A DNA stretch of 35,006 bases from Chthonomonadaceae bacterium (GCA_025352825.1 JANXSG010000114.1:1-35006); one strand, 5' to 3'. Shown: positions 8,254 to 17,222, numbered from the stretch's first letter. The notes: generated by a model from the letters alone, not told the origin. Made by a program: numbers and translations.

Positions 8254-8395
8254 GTAAACATCCTGATGAGAAATTTCTATGCTGATCAGTTCATGGAAAT
8301 AGGGTAAAATTCCTGCAATAGTTTCTTCACATACACACGTAAGCACTAGAGCATATCCTGCTCGCCATCTAACCAACCTGAAAGATAGTGGAAAG

Positions 8396-8884
8396 TTGAA
8401 CACATTTAAACATCAATGTAGAGATTCACTCTCAGAACAATATAAACGGCACATTATCTTAATGGAGACATTTATGCAGCGGGATGATGTAGAAGAAGCG
8501 CTGCCTTCCCTGGATTTCCTGCGAAGTGTCGATCCAAAGAATCAAGAAGTGTTGTACAACCTGGGGCTAGTGTATCAGCATAAAGGAGATGTCGCACGCG
8601 CAGTGAGTGTATTCTGGGAGTGTATGAATATCGATCAGGTCAGCTCTTTTGGCAAACAGTCTGGGATCGCTTTAGAAATACTCGACTGTGTTCAAATCAA
8701 TCAGATCGGGCTTCTTTCACATGACGATTTGGTATTCCGTACTAAACTGTGTCAAGGTTCTGCAGAAGCTGCCAAAGATAGAGGATACACACTTAGCCGC
8801 TTTGGAGAGCGCATGCTAGAACAGCTTGTGATTTCTCATCTATCGAATGTTCCCGACAACTGTCGCCCTACATACATTAATTAA
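8396..8884 (+). CDS. Small TPR-like protein upstream of folP
   Basis: A 162-residue soluble protein. Residues 13-70 read as two tetratricopeptide-like helix pairs (a repeat ending FLRSVDPKN, then LYNLGLVYQHKGDVARAVSVFWECM), which in other proteins bind partners. The rest is helical with no motif I recognise. TTG at 8396 is chosen because the first TPR helix begins around residue 12; an ATG at 8474 has a better ribosome site (GGAG, 6 bases) but would cut that helix in half. The stop is 5 bases before the folP ATG, and folP has no clear ribosome site of its own, so the two are probably translationally coupled. There is no sequence evidence for a role in folate synthesis. Confidence 0.7.
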   Translation: MNTFKHQCRDSLSEQYKRHIILMETFMQRDDVEEALPSLDFLRSVDPKNQEVLYNLGLVYQHKGDVARAVSVFWECMNIDQVSSFGKQSGIALEILDCVQINQIGLLSHDDLVFRTKLCQGSAEAAKDRGYTLSRFGERMLEQLVISHLSNVPDNCRPTYIN

Positions 8885-8889
8885 CTCTC

Positions 8890-9783
8890 ATGCCACTACG
8901 GCCATCAGATATTCGCTTAAAAGAACTTTTACAGACTGCACGCGCAGGACACAGAACGCTTGTGATGGGGATTCTGAATGTCACTCCGGACTCTTTTTCG
9001 GACGGAGGCAGATTTCTTACAATCGAAACTGCAGTCATTCAAGCGCAGCGTATGGTTGAAGATGGCGCAGATATTCTGGATATCGGCGGGGAATCAACCC
9101 GGCCAGCAACATTTCATACCTCATCTCCTCTCGATCCTCAAGAAGAACTCGACCGGATTATCCCCGTTATTCAAGCTATATTAATAACCATGCCAGCCAT
9201 ACCAATATCTGTAGATACGTACAAATCTTGTGTGGCATTAAAGGCAGTAGAGACGGGCGCTGCCATGATCAACGATATCAGCGCGATGCGTGCGGATGTG
9301 AACATGCCAAACTTGATTTCTAGCCTTAGTGTACCTGTCTGCTTGATGCATATGCCCGGTCTCCCTACCTCCATCCCATCCCATCCCGATTACGAAGATG
9401 TAGTTTCTAATGTTAGGCAGTTCCTAGAAGAACGAATCGAATCCGCTATTTCAGCCGGTATATTGCGGGACAATCTGATTATCGATCCTGGATTTGGGTT
9501 TGGCAAAACGGTCGAACAGAATTTAAACATACTGCGCAGGCTTCAGGAAATCTGCATTCCAGGAGTACCTCTTCTCTCTGGTACTTCTCGCAAATCAATG
9601 ATTGGAAAGACACTGGCCGACCTGCCTCCCAATGACAGATTAGAAGGAACTGCGGCGACAGTGGTTATGTCTATTATGAATGGAGCATCTATTGTTCGCG
9701 TACACGATGTCAGAGAGATGAGCAGAGTAGTGCGAATGACGGATGCCGTACTTCACGCTCAAGATGTGCCCGTAGTGTACTGA
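8890..9783 (+). CDS. folP: Dihydropteroate synthase
   Basis: Cytoplasmic folate-pathway enzyme joining p-aminobenzoate to the pterin pyrophosphate; target of sulfonamides. Length 297 residues, normal. The family blocks appear in order: MGILNVTPDSFSDGG, DILDIGGESTRP, PISVDTYKS, MINDISAM, LMHMPG, LIIDPGFGFGKTVEQN, LLSGTSRKSMIG and a C-terminal IVRVHDV. All the pterin and phosphate-binding positions I would expect are intact. It follows the TPR-like gene by 5 bases and lacks a clear ribosome site, suggesting coupling. No other folate genes are in the window. Confidence 0.96.
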   Translation: MPLRPSDIRLKELLQTARAGHRTLVMGILNVTPDSFSDGGRFLTIETAVIQAQRMVEDGADILDIGGESTRPATFHTSSPLDPQEELDRIIPVIQAILITMPAIPISVDTYKSCVALKAVETGAAMINDISAMRADVNMPNLISSLSVPVCLMHMPGLPTSIPSHPDYEDVVSNVRQFLEERIESAISAGILRDNLIIDPGFGFGKTVEQNLNILRRLQEICIPGVPLLSGTSRKSMIGKTLADLPPNDRLEGTAATVVMSIMNGASIVRVHDVREMSRVVRMTDAVLHAQDVPVVY

Positions 9784-9921
9784 GTAATTCGAACTTGCGA
9801 AATCAGGTAATGATGGCAGGAGTAAGCTGCCTAATTGTACAAGTATTAGTTATAAAGGGTTTGGGGTGTTTCGGTTGAACCATTAAAAGTCTAATGATCT
9901 ATTGAATTGAAGGAGAGAAAC

Positions 9922-10575
9922 ATGAAGTATGTAAATAGTTGGGTTCCAAACAAAATAAGTTTTTCTGCGCTGACGTCGATAGTTTCGATAGTGGCTGCAA
10001 TATTTTCAATACCGAATGCTCGCGCGAATGAGATTGCCAGCCTGCCACAGTTGATTGGCGCATCTGCACTACATCGTGTTGCGATAGTGGATACCCAGCT
10101 TCATTTGAACTCGATTCAGACTGCTTTATCCGATTCGATTTTAACCAGTTCAGTAATTCGTGGCGGAGGTGGTATCTCCCTCACCAATCCGCTAGGTGTT
10201 CATCTGAGAGTGGGCGCGATGGTTTCACCACGCACCAAGTTTATCGGCGGGCTTGATGTGACGATACCAGGCCTAGGTTTTGGAACGAACTACTCCACCA
10301 GAGTGGACGCAGATGCTATTGTCTCAGCGAATATCGGCGGTGTATCTACCCTCATTCCCCTCACCATTAATGAAGTGTACTCGAAAGGCTTGATTACAGG
10401 AACTCGTTTCTACGGTGGCGCTGGTGTGGGAGCATATATTGGCAAGGTCACTCGGCTGGGAGGCAAAATCTTTGTTGGGGTCGATTTAGCTGGCAGAATA
10501 AGCGGAGAACTTGGTGTCCATTTCTCCGGTTTTGGCGATCCACTCCTCACACTTCAGGCACGATTGCCATTGTAG
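9922..10575 (+). CDS. Exported glycine-rich protein, probably beta-structured
   Basis: Not recognised. 217 residues from ATG 9922, which follows AGGAG; an upstream TTG at 9907 is less likely. The N-terminus is a signal peptide (basic start, hydrophobic stretch about residues 16-32, cleavage likely after NARA). The mature part is rich in Gly, Val, Ile and Thr with alternating hydrophobic pattern (RGGGGISLTNPLGVHLRVG, GGAGVGAYIGKVTRLGGK, GGKIFVGVDLAGRISGELG) and ends in LTLQARLPL, similar to a terminal beta-barrel strand. I infer an outer-membrane or periplasmic beta protein. It is flanked by non-coding DNA and by a hairpin just after its stop, so it is probably monocistronic. Confidence 0.65.
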   Translation: MKYVNSWVPNKISFSALTSIVSIVAAIFSIPNARANEIASLPQLIGASALHRVAIVDTQLHLNSIQTALSDSILTSSVIRGGGGISLTNPLGVHLRVGAMVSPRTKFIGGLDVTIPGLGFGTNYSTRVDADAIVSANIGGVSTLIPLTINEVYSKGLITGTRFYGGAGVGAYIGKVTRLGGKIFVGVDLAGRISGELGVHFSGFGDPLLTLQARLPL

Positions 10576-10587
10576 CTAACAGTGGAT

Positions 10588-10625
10588 AGCAATGGAACTA
10601 CGAATTGGATTCGTATTCCATTGCT
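10588..10625 (+). terminator. Long hairpin after the exported-protein gene
   Basis: AGCAATGGAA plus TACGAAT pair with ATTCGTATTCCATTGCT, a stem of about 17 base pairs with one bulged C and a TGG loop. It starts 12 bases after the stop codon. No T-run follows, so it may act as an RNA stabiliser or a Rho-linked end rather than a classic intrinsic terminator. Confidence 0.5.
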
Positions 10626-10681
10626 TTGCAATATGTATTCAAACTGCATCGGTCATACATCACTCCATCAGTCCCGTAGTT

Positions 10682-10711
10682 TTGACAAAAGTGCGTGTTT
10701 AGGTGTATACT
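10682..10711 (+). promoter_or_regulatory. Near-consensus sigma70 promoter of the DEAD-box helicase gene
   Basis: A perfect TTGACA (10682-10687), 18-base spacer, TATACT (10706-10711). Predicted start near 10718, which leaves a 5' leader of about 155 bases before the ATG at 10873. It is the strongest promoter I can read in the window. Confidence 0.75.
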
Positions 10712-10872
10712 GAATATACAAGGATTGCTTGTTGCGCAACCCGGTCTGCGTCTCATCCTCGTTCGTGGTCTATCCTTAAGCACCTCGATTTTGCATTTCC
10801 GTTTGTTTTATCTGCCTGGACCGGCACTAAAAGATACATCTTTACAGGCCGATCTCAGGAGATTTTTATTTT

Positions 10873-12219
10873 ATGTCGTTCGCAAACCTCGGCCTCATGC
10901 CCGAACTGCTCAAAACAGTCGCGGATGAAGGCTACACCGACGCCACGCCTGTGCAGCTGCAGGCTATTCCCATCATTCTGCAGGGCCGTGACATCATGGC
11001 TGGAGCACAGACTGGTACTGGCAAAACTGCCGGATTTACGCTGCCACTCCTGCAGCTTCTTAATGCCAAACACACCCGCCCGCTGCCTGGTGTACGCCGC
11101 AAAATTCGTGCCCTCATTCTCACTCCCACACGTGAACTCGCGGCACAGGTTGAAGAAAGCGTCCGTACTTATGGCAAAAACTTGCAGCTCCGCTCCACAT
11201 GCATATTTGGCGGTGTGAATATCAACCCGCAGATACACACTCTCCAGCGAGGAGTTGAGATTCTGGTAGCAACCCCTGGCCGTCTGCTCGATCACCTGCA
11301 GCAGCGAACCGTCGATCTTTCTACTGTGGAAATATTAGTTCTCGACGAAGCAGACCGAATGCTGGATATGGGCTTTATTCGCGATATTCGAAAGATACTT
11401 GCGGTCATACCTCAGCGCAGGCAGAACCTACTTTTCTCTGCCACCTTCTCAGAAGAGATAAAAGAGCTGGCAGATTCTTTCCTGCATGATCCCGCCCTCA
11501 TAGAAGTCGCCCGCAGGAATACAGCGTGCGAGCTGGTCTCGCAGATTGTCTACCCTGTTGACCGTGAACGTAAGCGGGAACTGCTTACCCACCTCATCAA
11601 GAAGCACGATATGCAGCAAGTACTGGTCTTTACGCGCACTAAGCATGGCGCCAACAGGCTCGCTGAGCAGCTTGAGCGTGATGGAATCTCCACCGCCGCC
11701 ATTCATGGCAACAAGAGCCAGCCACAGCGTATGAAAGCGCTGGCCGATTTCAAACGCGGTGCAGTGCGTATTCTGGCTGCCACCGATATTGCCGCGCGTG
11801 GGCTTGATATCGATCAATTGCCGCATGTGGTTAATTATGAACTACCCAATGTGGCTGAAGACTACATTCACCGCATTGGCCGAACTGGCAGGGCAGGAAG
11901 CACAGGCAGCGCCATCTCCTTAGTCTGTGTGGATGAACTCAAGCTTCTTTCTGACATCGAACGCATGTTGAAAACCCGAGTCGATCGTGAGATTATCACA
12001 GGGTTTGAACCAGATATGAGTATCCGCCCAGAGCCGATCCCAAATGGGCGCAATGGTGTGCGCGAACAGCGAGATACTCGTGAATATCGACCCAGAATGA
12101 GTGCGCACCACACTCCTTCTTCAGGCAATCATAGAGGAGCAATGGGCGGTGGACAGAGAGGCGGCGCTTCCAGACCACCAGCAAGATTCGCAACTCGACC
12201 GAACAACGAGAGAGGTTAG
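10873..12219 (+). CDS. DEAD-box ATP-dependent RNA helicase (RhlE-like)
   Basis: Cytoplasmic RNA helicase, 448 residues. All conserved motifs are present: an N-terminal Phe plus Q motif ([21 protein letters not shown]), Walker [69 protein letters not shown] and [10 protein letters not shown]. After about residue 375 a basic, Gly/Arg-rich tail ([19 protein letters not shown]) should bind RNA without sequence choice. The architecture is that of RhlE, involved in ribosome assembly or RNA turnover and often cold-induced. The gene has a near-consensus promoter and a long leader, which suggests leader-level control. The ribosome site AGGAG lies about 11 bases upstream, slightly far. It is followed after 21 bases by the HAD phosphatase gene. 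Confidence 0.93.
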   Translation: MSFANLGLMPELLKTVADEGYTDATPVQLQAIPIILQGRDIMAGAQTGTGKTAGFTLPLLQLLNAKHTRPLPGVRRKIRALILTPTRELAAQVEESVRTYGKNLQLRSTCIFGGVNINPQIHTLQRGVEILVATPGRLLDHLQQRTVDLSTVEILVLDEADRMLDMGFIRDIRKILAVIPQRRQNLLFSATFSEEIKELADSFLHDPALIEVARRNTACELVSQIVYPVDRERKRELLTHLIKKHDMQQVLVFTRTKHGANRLAEQLERDGISTAAIHGNKSQPQRMKALADFKRGAVRILAATDIAARGLDIDQLPHVVNYELPNVAEDYIHRIGRTGRAGSTGSAISLVCVDELKLLSDIERMLKTRVDREIITGFEPDMSIRPEPIPNGRNGVREQRDTREYRPRMSAHHTPSSGNHRGAMGGGQRGGASRPPARFATRPNNERG

Positions 12220-12240
12220 TCAATCAATTCGGAGGCAGTG

Positions 12241-13113
12241 GTGGAAAGTCCTATTCGAGCGCTATTTCTGGATATCGATGGTACGCTTATTTCAGGAAAT
12301 GAGATCATTTCATCCGAAGTGCTGATTGCAATCAGAAAAGCGCATGAGTGTGGCGTAGAGGTGGTGTTATGTACCGGAAGAACCATGTTCACCACCCACC
12401 ACATTGCAGCCCAGCTTCCAATTCCTTTAGGATTTGTGGTCACATGCAACGGCGCTGTAGCAACACATGCGGGAATGGGGGAAACACTTGTACGAGAAGT
12501 GATCCCCATATCCATCGCCTTACAGATTGTTCGGGTAATTTTCAACTCTGGAGCAACCCCTTATGTCTTTGAAGACTCGATAGGATACGGCACTGAATCT
12601 GCTCGGGTGTTACACCCACACGGAATGCCATTAGGTCATTTCGCCGAAAAGCCCCGGTATCGGCCTTATACCGACATTTTGCACACTCTCCCATTCGAGC
12701 CATGCTCCGTCAGCACTTTCGGCCCCACAGAAAATATTCGGCCCCTCGTTCAGTCGATCAAATATCAGTTGCCAGACGCGGTACGCGTGATACAGTCGGG
12801 TTCTAATACCGATTGGGGGATAGAAGTGTTCTCCGCCAAAGTCAGTAAGCAGCTTGGCCTGGAAGCAGTCGCTAATAAATTGAACCTCAAGCGCCACCAG
12901 ATCATGGCTATCGGAGATCATCATAACGATACAGAAATGATAGAGTGGGCAGGTATCGGAGTTGCGATGGGAAATGCGGTACCCGAGATAAAGCAAGCAG
13001 CGGATTGGGTGACAACATCGGTTGAAGAACATGGCGTCGCCCTGGCAATTGAACGATTTATACTGTCGCCATCAGTTGAAACCAATAAGTTCGCGAGTTC
13101 GTCTCTAAGGTAG
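12241..13113 (+). CDS. Cof-type HAD-IIB phosphatase
   Basis: A 290-residue cytoplasmic HAD-superfamily hydrolase that removes phosphate from sugar phosphates or similar small molecules (FMN, pyridoxal phosphate and erythrose-phosphate are known substrates of relatives). Motif I is FLDIDGTL at the N-terminus, motif II lies in VLCTGR, the Lys of motif III is in the SAKVSKQLGLEAVANKL block, and motif IV is IMAIGDHHNDTEMIEWAG followed by GVAMGNAVPEIKQAADWVT, which is diagnostic of the Cof subfamily. The C2-type cap sits between residues about 85 and 200. Of two adjacent GTG codons I take 12241, with GGAGG five bases upstream. Same strand as, and close to, the helicase; functional linkage is not evident. 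Confidence 0.92.
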   Translation: MESPIRALFLDIDGTLISGNEIISSEVLIAIRKAHECGVEVVLCTGRTMFTTHHIAAQLPIPLGFVVTCNGAVATHAGMGETLVREVIPISIALQIVRVIFNSGATPYVFEDSIGYGTESARVLHPHGMPLGHFAEKPRYRPYTDILHTLPFEPCSVSTFGPTENIRPLVQSIKYQLPDAVRVIQSGSNTDWGIEVFSAKVSKQLGLEAVANKLNLKRHQIMAIGDHHNDTEMIEWAGIGVAMGNAVPEIKQAADWVTTSVEEHGVALAIERFILSPSVETNKFASSSLR

Positions 13114-13144
13114 TGATCATTCAGACGAAATGGGGAGAGATCGT

Positions 13145-13510
13145 ATGAAAAACTGGGTACTGCGCTGGATAGCCAGCGCTCTGGCGCTATTTATAGTAGC
13201 GAATGTTGTTCCTGGAATCCGGGTGGACAGCCTTCCCACACTTCTAATTGCAGTTGTGGTACTGGGTCTGGTTAACTCCTTCATTCGCCCATTGATTATG
13301 TTTTTCGCCTGGCCAATCAACTGTCTCACGTTTGGGCTGCTTGGATTCGCGATTAATGTTTTCCTTTTCTGGTTTGTCGGGAGTAATATGGTCAAGGGCT
13401 TTCATGTTGAAGGGATATATGCCGCGTTAATCGGTTCCGTGGCAATGGGATTCCTGAGCGGCCTGTTCAATATGCTCCTGAAAGATAAAGGCGACCGCGA
13501 CAATAGGTAG
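13145..13510 (+). CDS. Four-TM phage-holin-superfamily-IV-type membrane protein
   Basis: A 121-residue inner-membrane protein with four hydrophobic helices (about residues 5-22, 27-49, 52-75 and 87-110), a positively charged start and a charged C-terminus (KDKGDRDNR). The pattern NSFIRPLIMFFAWPINCLTFGLLGFAINVFLFW is characteristic of the family labelled 'Mycobacterial 4-TMS phage holin, superfamily IV', which is widespread in chromosomes and mostly unconnected with phage. ATG 13145 is preceded by GGGGAGAG; the upstream ATG at 13130 overlaps that site and is rejected. The gene follows the HAD phosphatase by 31 bases and converges on the zinc-ribbon/TPR gene with a 4-base gap and no terminator between. 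Function unknown. Confidence 0.85.
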   Translation: MKNWVLRWIASALALFIVANVVPGIRVDSLPTLLIAVVVLGLVNSFIRPLIMFFAWPINCLTFGLLGFAINVFLFWFVGSNMVKGFHVEGIYAALIGSVAMGFLSGLFNMLLKDKGDRDNR

Positions 13511-13514
13511 AAAA

Positions 13515-14825
13515 TCAGGGAGTGAGCATGTGGAAGGAAGCCATTCGTTTCTCGAGGACATCCGATGGATCTGTTTCGATCGACGACGCGTATATCTGCC
13601 CGCGATCTACTTCTGATATGGCTAGCCGATTATCGCCTGAGGAGCTGCTGTTTTCAAGTGCTATGGTAATTGTAGCACGCGCCAAAGTGGAATCCGTATC
13701 GAATATTGCTTTACTTGCCCGATAACAGGTGCGCACTAACTGCTCTCTTGATGGTGAGCTGCTATCCTCGCCGCCTATGGAAATTGCAGCTACCTGAATA
13801 GAAACAGTGCCATTGCCGCGATCTGGAACTGCTTGAACCACATTCATGCCAGCGGAAAGCGTAAGCGGATTGGCGCGTGAGATGAGCAGCATCGACGCAG
13901 AACTTTCACCCACACCTGAAACATCCTGACCAAGAATTGACGGCAGCGGAGTTACTTTGTTCACAGGAGCTGGAGTAACATTAAATGCTCGTGCTCTTGA
14001 TGATTCCCGATCAGAATTAATCGTATTAATAGGAGCGGGGAGAGAGTTTGCAGTGTTTCGTGCAGATAAATTATCTGGCCGAAACCCCTGACCTCCCACG
14101 GCGCCTGTTCGAATTCCAGTAGTTTCCTGCAATAGGGGTGAATTTTTTTCTGAGCTGCTATCTTTCGCTTCCGTAGATATATCTTTAGGCGGCAAAGTAG
14201 GTAATGATTGATGCCTCCGCGATATAGATAGCCAGGATAAGCCCAAAACCATGAGGATGGCGCAAGTAATGGAAGTAATAGTGATAGCTCGAAGCCATCG
14301 CTGTGGAGAGATACCAAGAAGATTTACAGTACCGCTCGCGAAGGATTCATCGTCCAGAGGAGACAGTTTTCCAGAACCTGAATTTTTACTAGACCGATGC
14401 GCAAGGATTAGTTTGATCTCTTTCTCTGCTTTTTCGAGCTTTTCTCTATCTATTGGGCTGGCCCCAAGATCGAAAGCCATTCGATACCACTGAACCGCAT
14501 CCTCAAACTTGCCTTGATCGCGGTATATGTCGCCTAAAAGAGAGTGTGTGGCGAGATCTGCGGGAGAAATCCTTAGCACACAAACACAAAAATCTATGGC
14601 TTCGGCCCATTGACTACGAACTCGGCAGAGATTTGCTTGTGTAAGCAGAGAATGAACATTCACATCCGTCTCGGCGAGGGTCAAATAAGAGACATGTTCA
14701 GTGCCGTAAATGTTCTGGAAATCAGTTAAAGCTATCGTGACATCCGCATAGGGCAAAGCTGCATTGCAGCAGCTGCACACAACGGCGCCGTTTTCGATTT
14801 CTGAACTGCATTGTGGGCATTTCAT
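13515..14825 (-). CDS. Zinc-ribbon / TPR / transmembrane protein with an extracytoplasmic tail
   Basis: A 436-residue protein of unknown function with a readable layout: zinc ribbon at residues 3-22 (KCPQCSSEI, VCSCC), two TPR-like units at about 55-125 (HSLLTQANLCRVRSQWAEAI, THSLLGDIYRDQGKFEDAV), a charged linker, one membrane helix at about 183-203 (ITITSITCAILMVLGLSWLSI), then a Ser/Thr/Pro/Asn-rich stretch of about 130 residues and a final domain of about 110 residues with strand-like repeats. I infer that ribbon and TPRs are cytoplasmic and the C-terminal domain is outside the membrane. It would suit a protein linking an internal partner to the envelope. It is 32 bases downstream of dut on the same strand and may share its transcript with the kinase. 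Confidence 0.75.
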   Translation of the reverse strand: MKCPQCSSEIENGAVVCSCCNAALPYADVTIALTDFQNIYGTEHVSYLTLAETDVNVHSLLTQANLCRVRSQWAEAIDFCVCVLRISPADLATHSLLGDIYRDQGKFEDAVQWYRMAFDLGASPIDREKLEKAEKEIKLILAHRSSKNSGSGKLSPLDDESFASGTVNLLGISPQRWLRAITITSITCAILMVLGLSWLSISRRHQSLPTLPPKDISTEAKDSSSEKNSPLLQETTGIRTGAVGGQGFRPDNLSARNTANSLPAPINTINSDRESSRARAFNVTPAPVNKVTPLPSILGQDVSGVGESSASMLLISRANPLTLSAGMNVVQAVPDRGNGTVSIQVAAISIGGEDSSSPSREQLVRTCYRASKAIFDTDSTLARATITIALENSSSSGDNRLAISEVDRGQIYASSIETDPSDVLEKRMASFHMLTP

Positions 14826-14857
14826 GCTTGATCTCTCATATAAGAGCCTTTACCAGA

Positions 14858-15328
14858 TTACTGAGCAGCCAACCCAGTACTTCCGAATCCGCCATATCCT
14901 CGATCTGAAGGCTCTAAAATATTAGCCTCGTCGAGAGTTACAATCGTAATCCTTGCTGGCACAATCTGAGCAATACGATCACCACGGCGGACAGTAAATG
15001 GCTCTGATCCCCAGTTGATAAGTATGACTTTAACCACACCTCGATAGTCGGAATCGATGGTGCCAGGTGCGTTCAGAATACCAACTCCATGATTGATAGC
15101 TAGGCCACTTCGAGGGCGCACCTGTATCTCATAACCTGGAGGCACTTCGAAACGGAATCCTGTGGACACGAGAACACGTTCACCTGCCTGCAAGACGATC
15201 GGCTGGTCAACTGGAATAGCTGCACAGATATCCATACCTGCCGATCCTGAAGTGGCGTATGTGGGAAGCGGTATATCAGATGCTTCAGGTTCTCTATAGA
15301 TGAGAATGTTCACATGCTCATTACTCAT
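14858..15328 (-). CDS. dut: Deoxyuridine 5'-triphosphate nucleotidohydrolase (dUTPase)
   Basis: Hydrolyses dUTP to dUMP, keeping uracil out of DNA and feeding dTMP synthesis; a homotrimer in the cytoplasm. All five trimeric dUTPase motifs are present: SAGMDICA (I), RPRSGLA (II), LNAPGTIDSDYRG (III, catalytic Asp), RRGDRIAQIV (IV) and the Gly-rich C-terminal arm RGYGGFGSTG (V), where Tyr replaces the more usual small residue. About 156 residues, normal. ATG 15328 is chosen because it has GAGAA at 8 bases; another ATG lies at 15337. Either start overlaps the end of the histidine kinase gene (stop at 15321-15323), so translation is coupled. Confidence 0.95.
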   Translation of the reverse strand: MSNEHVNILIYREPEASDIPLPTYATSGSAGMDICAAIPVDQPIVLQAGERVLVSTGFRFEVPPGYEIQVRPRSGLAINHGVGILNAPGTIDSDYRGVVKVILINWGSEPFTVRRGDRIAQIVPARITIVTLDEANILEPSDRGYGGFGSTGLAAQ

Positions 15329-17144
15329 CAGAGGCATTCTCAGATTCTATCGTTTCCCCAACGGGTTTTGGATGATGCAATGGAATACGGAACCAGAAAG
15401 TCGTCCCCTGCCCCGTTTCGCTTTCCACCCATATATGCCCTTTGTGCGCATCTACCAGGTTTTTGACGAGAAAGAGTCCTATTCCTGTTCCACCGACTTT
15501 TCGTGTGCTCTTGTTATCCACGCGATAGAATTTTGTAAATAGCTTTTTTTGAGCAGTTTCAGGGATGCCCATTCCCTGATCTCTAATACCTATGAGCAGA
15601 GTTTCAGTTTCTGGTTCAATGCGGCCAATAATTCGCACTTCTCCGCCTGCTGGAGAATATTTAATAGCATTAGAAACGAGATTTTGGAGAATATTTTGGA
15701 TTTTATCGGGGTCGGTTTCTGCGATGATGGCTTCAGGTTCAAAGTCGATAACAAAAGTGTGTTTATCAGTCATCCCTTTTTGAATATCCAGAACTGCCTC
15801 GGCTGATTTCCGGATATCCACATCTTCCCAATTCATCTCGATGCCTTCGACACCAGTTTTTTCAATACGGGAAACGTTCAGCAGATCGTTTATCAGGCGG
15901 CTTAATCTGTCTACATTAGAATCGATGATAGTGTAGAATTCACGCCTATCTTCGAGTGTATACCACTCTTCGTTTTCGTCGTCCAGAAGTGTTCTTACAA
16001 AACCTTTCATGGGAGTGAGCGGAGTACGAAGTTCGTGAGAAACGATGGAAACGAACTCTGTTTTCATGCGCTCAACATTACGAATATCCGTAATATCATT
16101 AAAAATGACGACCGTGCCAATGGGTTTTTCAGAGTCGTCGCGAACAGCAGCAGCATGAACCTGATAGATATACTCTTCCGCTTCGCTATCGAATATCGAA
16201 ACTTCATCTGGAGTTTTTGGAAGTACTTCAACCTCCGGCTCGATTTCAACGTCATCCTGGGATCTGGCTGCTTCCTCAATTTTACGATTGATGATTGCCA
16301 GACAGTCTTCATGTTTCAGCACTTCCGCCATGGGTTTCCCCAGAGCTTCTTCACCCACATCAAACATCGTACGAGCCTGCGCATTCATCTGGCCAATACG
16401 TCCGTGCTGGTTTATCAGGATAAGCCCCGCAGTAATGCTTTCTAAAGTATGAACGAGTTTCTGTTTCTCTTCCACAATTTCCTGAAACATCTGGGCATTA
16501 GCAATGACAGCTGCTGCATTACGTGATAACCGCTCAAGAAGCCGTACATCCTCGTCGATGAACTCACCACTGTATCGTTTGTTGAAGCAGTGCAGCACAC
16601 CTATCGTGAGGCGGTCTACTACTCGGCTGTCATCATCGCGTTTTTCAACTATTAGGGGCACTGTCACCCCGTTGCGCACACGCAGATCGGGAAGATGCTC
16701 TTCTTGCGCCAGGGCATTGAGTTCTGCATCATGAAAAATTGTAGGAGTACCCGTTCGATAAACTTCACCGGAGACACCAGATTGTAATGGCACGCGGAAT
16801 CTTGAGACTTCATCTTCTGTCATTCCGAAGGCAGGAGAACGTGCAAAAAAATCGCCTGTTTCACGATCACGAACCATGATGACACACTTCTCGGCCTGCA
16901 CGATCATCGCGGTGCGTTGAACAAGACGACGAAGTGTTTCCTCGAATTCGTTTACAGCGATGGGTAGTTCCCCGACATCCGCAGCAGCGCTGGTTTTCGC
17001 TCGCTCCATATCAGAGTTCTTCTGCTTCTGTTCTGCCAGTTCACATTCGAGCTGGTGAATTTTTTGCTTAAGCGAGCTTATTTCATCCGTTGCCAATTGC
17101 TTGCATTCCTCTCTCGTCCGCATTCGCTTCACGATAGTGACCAT
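15321..17144 (-). CDS. Soluble GAF-PAS sensor histidine kinase
   Basis: A 607-residue cytoplasmic sensor kinase without membrane segments. Order: N-terminal coiled coil (about 20-50), GAF domain (about 65-220), PAS domain (about 228-355) with an unusual acidic insert around residues 295-320 (DDVEIEPEVEVLPKTPDE), HisKA dimer domain with His370 in SIVSHELRTPLTPMKGF, and HATPase_c with NLVSNAIKYSPAGG, DQGMGIPE and GGTGIGLFLVK. All catalytic boxes are intact, so it should autophosphorylate. No response regulator is next to it, so it is an orphan kinase. Its gene has a good promoter and overlaps dut by a few bases. The signal is unknown; GAF plus PAS suggests a small intracellular ligand or redox state. 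Confidence 0.93.
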   Translation of the reverse strand: MVTIVKRMRTREECKQLATDEISSLKQKIHQLECELAEQKQKNSDMERAKTSAAADVGELPIAVNEFEETLRRLVQRTAMIVQAEKCVIMVRDRETGDFFARSPAFGMTEDEVSRFRVPLQSGVSGEVYRTGTPTIFHDAELNALAQEEHLPDLRVRNGVTVPLIVEKRDDDSRVVDRLTIGVLHCFNKRYSGEFIDEDVRLLERLSRNAAAVIANAQMFQEIVEEKQKLVHTLESITAGLILINQHGRIGQMNAQARTMFDVGEEALGKPMAEVLKHEDCLAIINRKIEEAARSQDDVEIEPEVEVLPKTPDEVSIFDSEAEEYIYQVHAAAVRDDSEKPIGTVVIFNDITDIRNVERMKTEFVSIVSHELRTPLTPMKGFVRTLLDDENEEWYTLEDRREFYTIIDSNVDRLSRLINDLLNVSRIEKTGVEGIEMNWEDVDIRKSAEAVLDIQKGMTDKHTFVIDFEPEAIIAETDPDKIQNILQNLVSNAIKYSPAGGEVRIIGRIEPETETLLIGIRDQGMGIPETAQKKLFTKFYRVDNKSTRKVGGTGIGLFLVKNLVDAHKGHIWVESETGQGTTFWFRIPLHHPKPVGETIESENASDE

Positions 17145-17192
17145 TGAGCGCGCGGTATTTCGAAATTCGAAAAGTTCTTATATGAGCATTGC

Positions 17193-17222
17193 ATTATATC
17201 ACAACTAAAGGATGAGCGTCAA
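17193..17222 (-). promoter_or_regulatory. sigma70 promoter of the histidine kinase / dut transcript
   Basis: On the minus strand TTGACG (17222-17217), 18-base spacer, perfect TATAAT (17198-17193). The leader is about 40 bases and holds an almost perfect palindrome of two TTCGAA units at 17158-17172, a possible operator. Confidence 0.7.

Noticed and set aside
10703-11295. Open frames on both strands over the helicase start
   Set aside because: They overlap the well-supported helicase gene or its leader, and have Cys/Arg-rich shadow composition.
13145-13510. Prophage remnant suggested by the holin-type label
   Set aside because: This four-TM family is common in chromosomes; no other phage gene is near.
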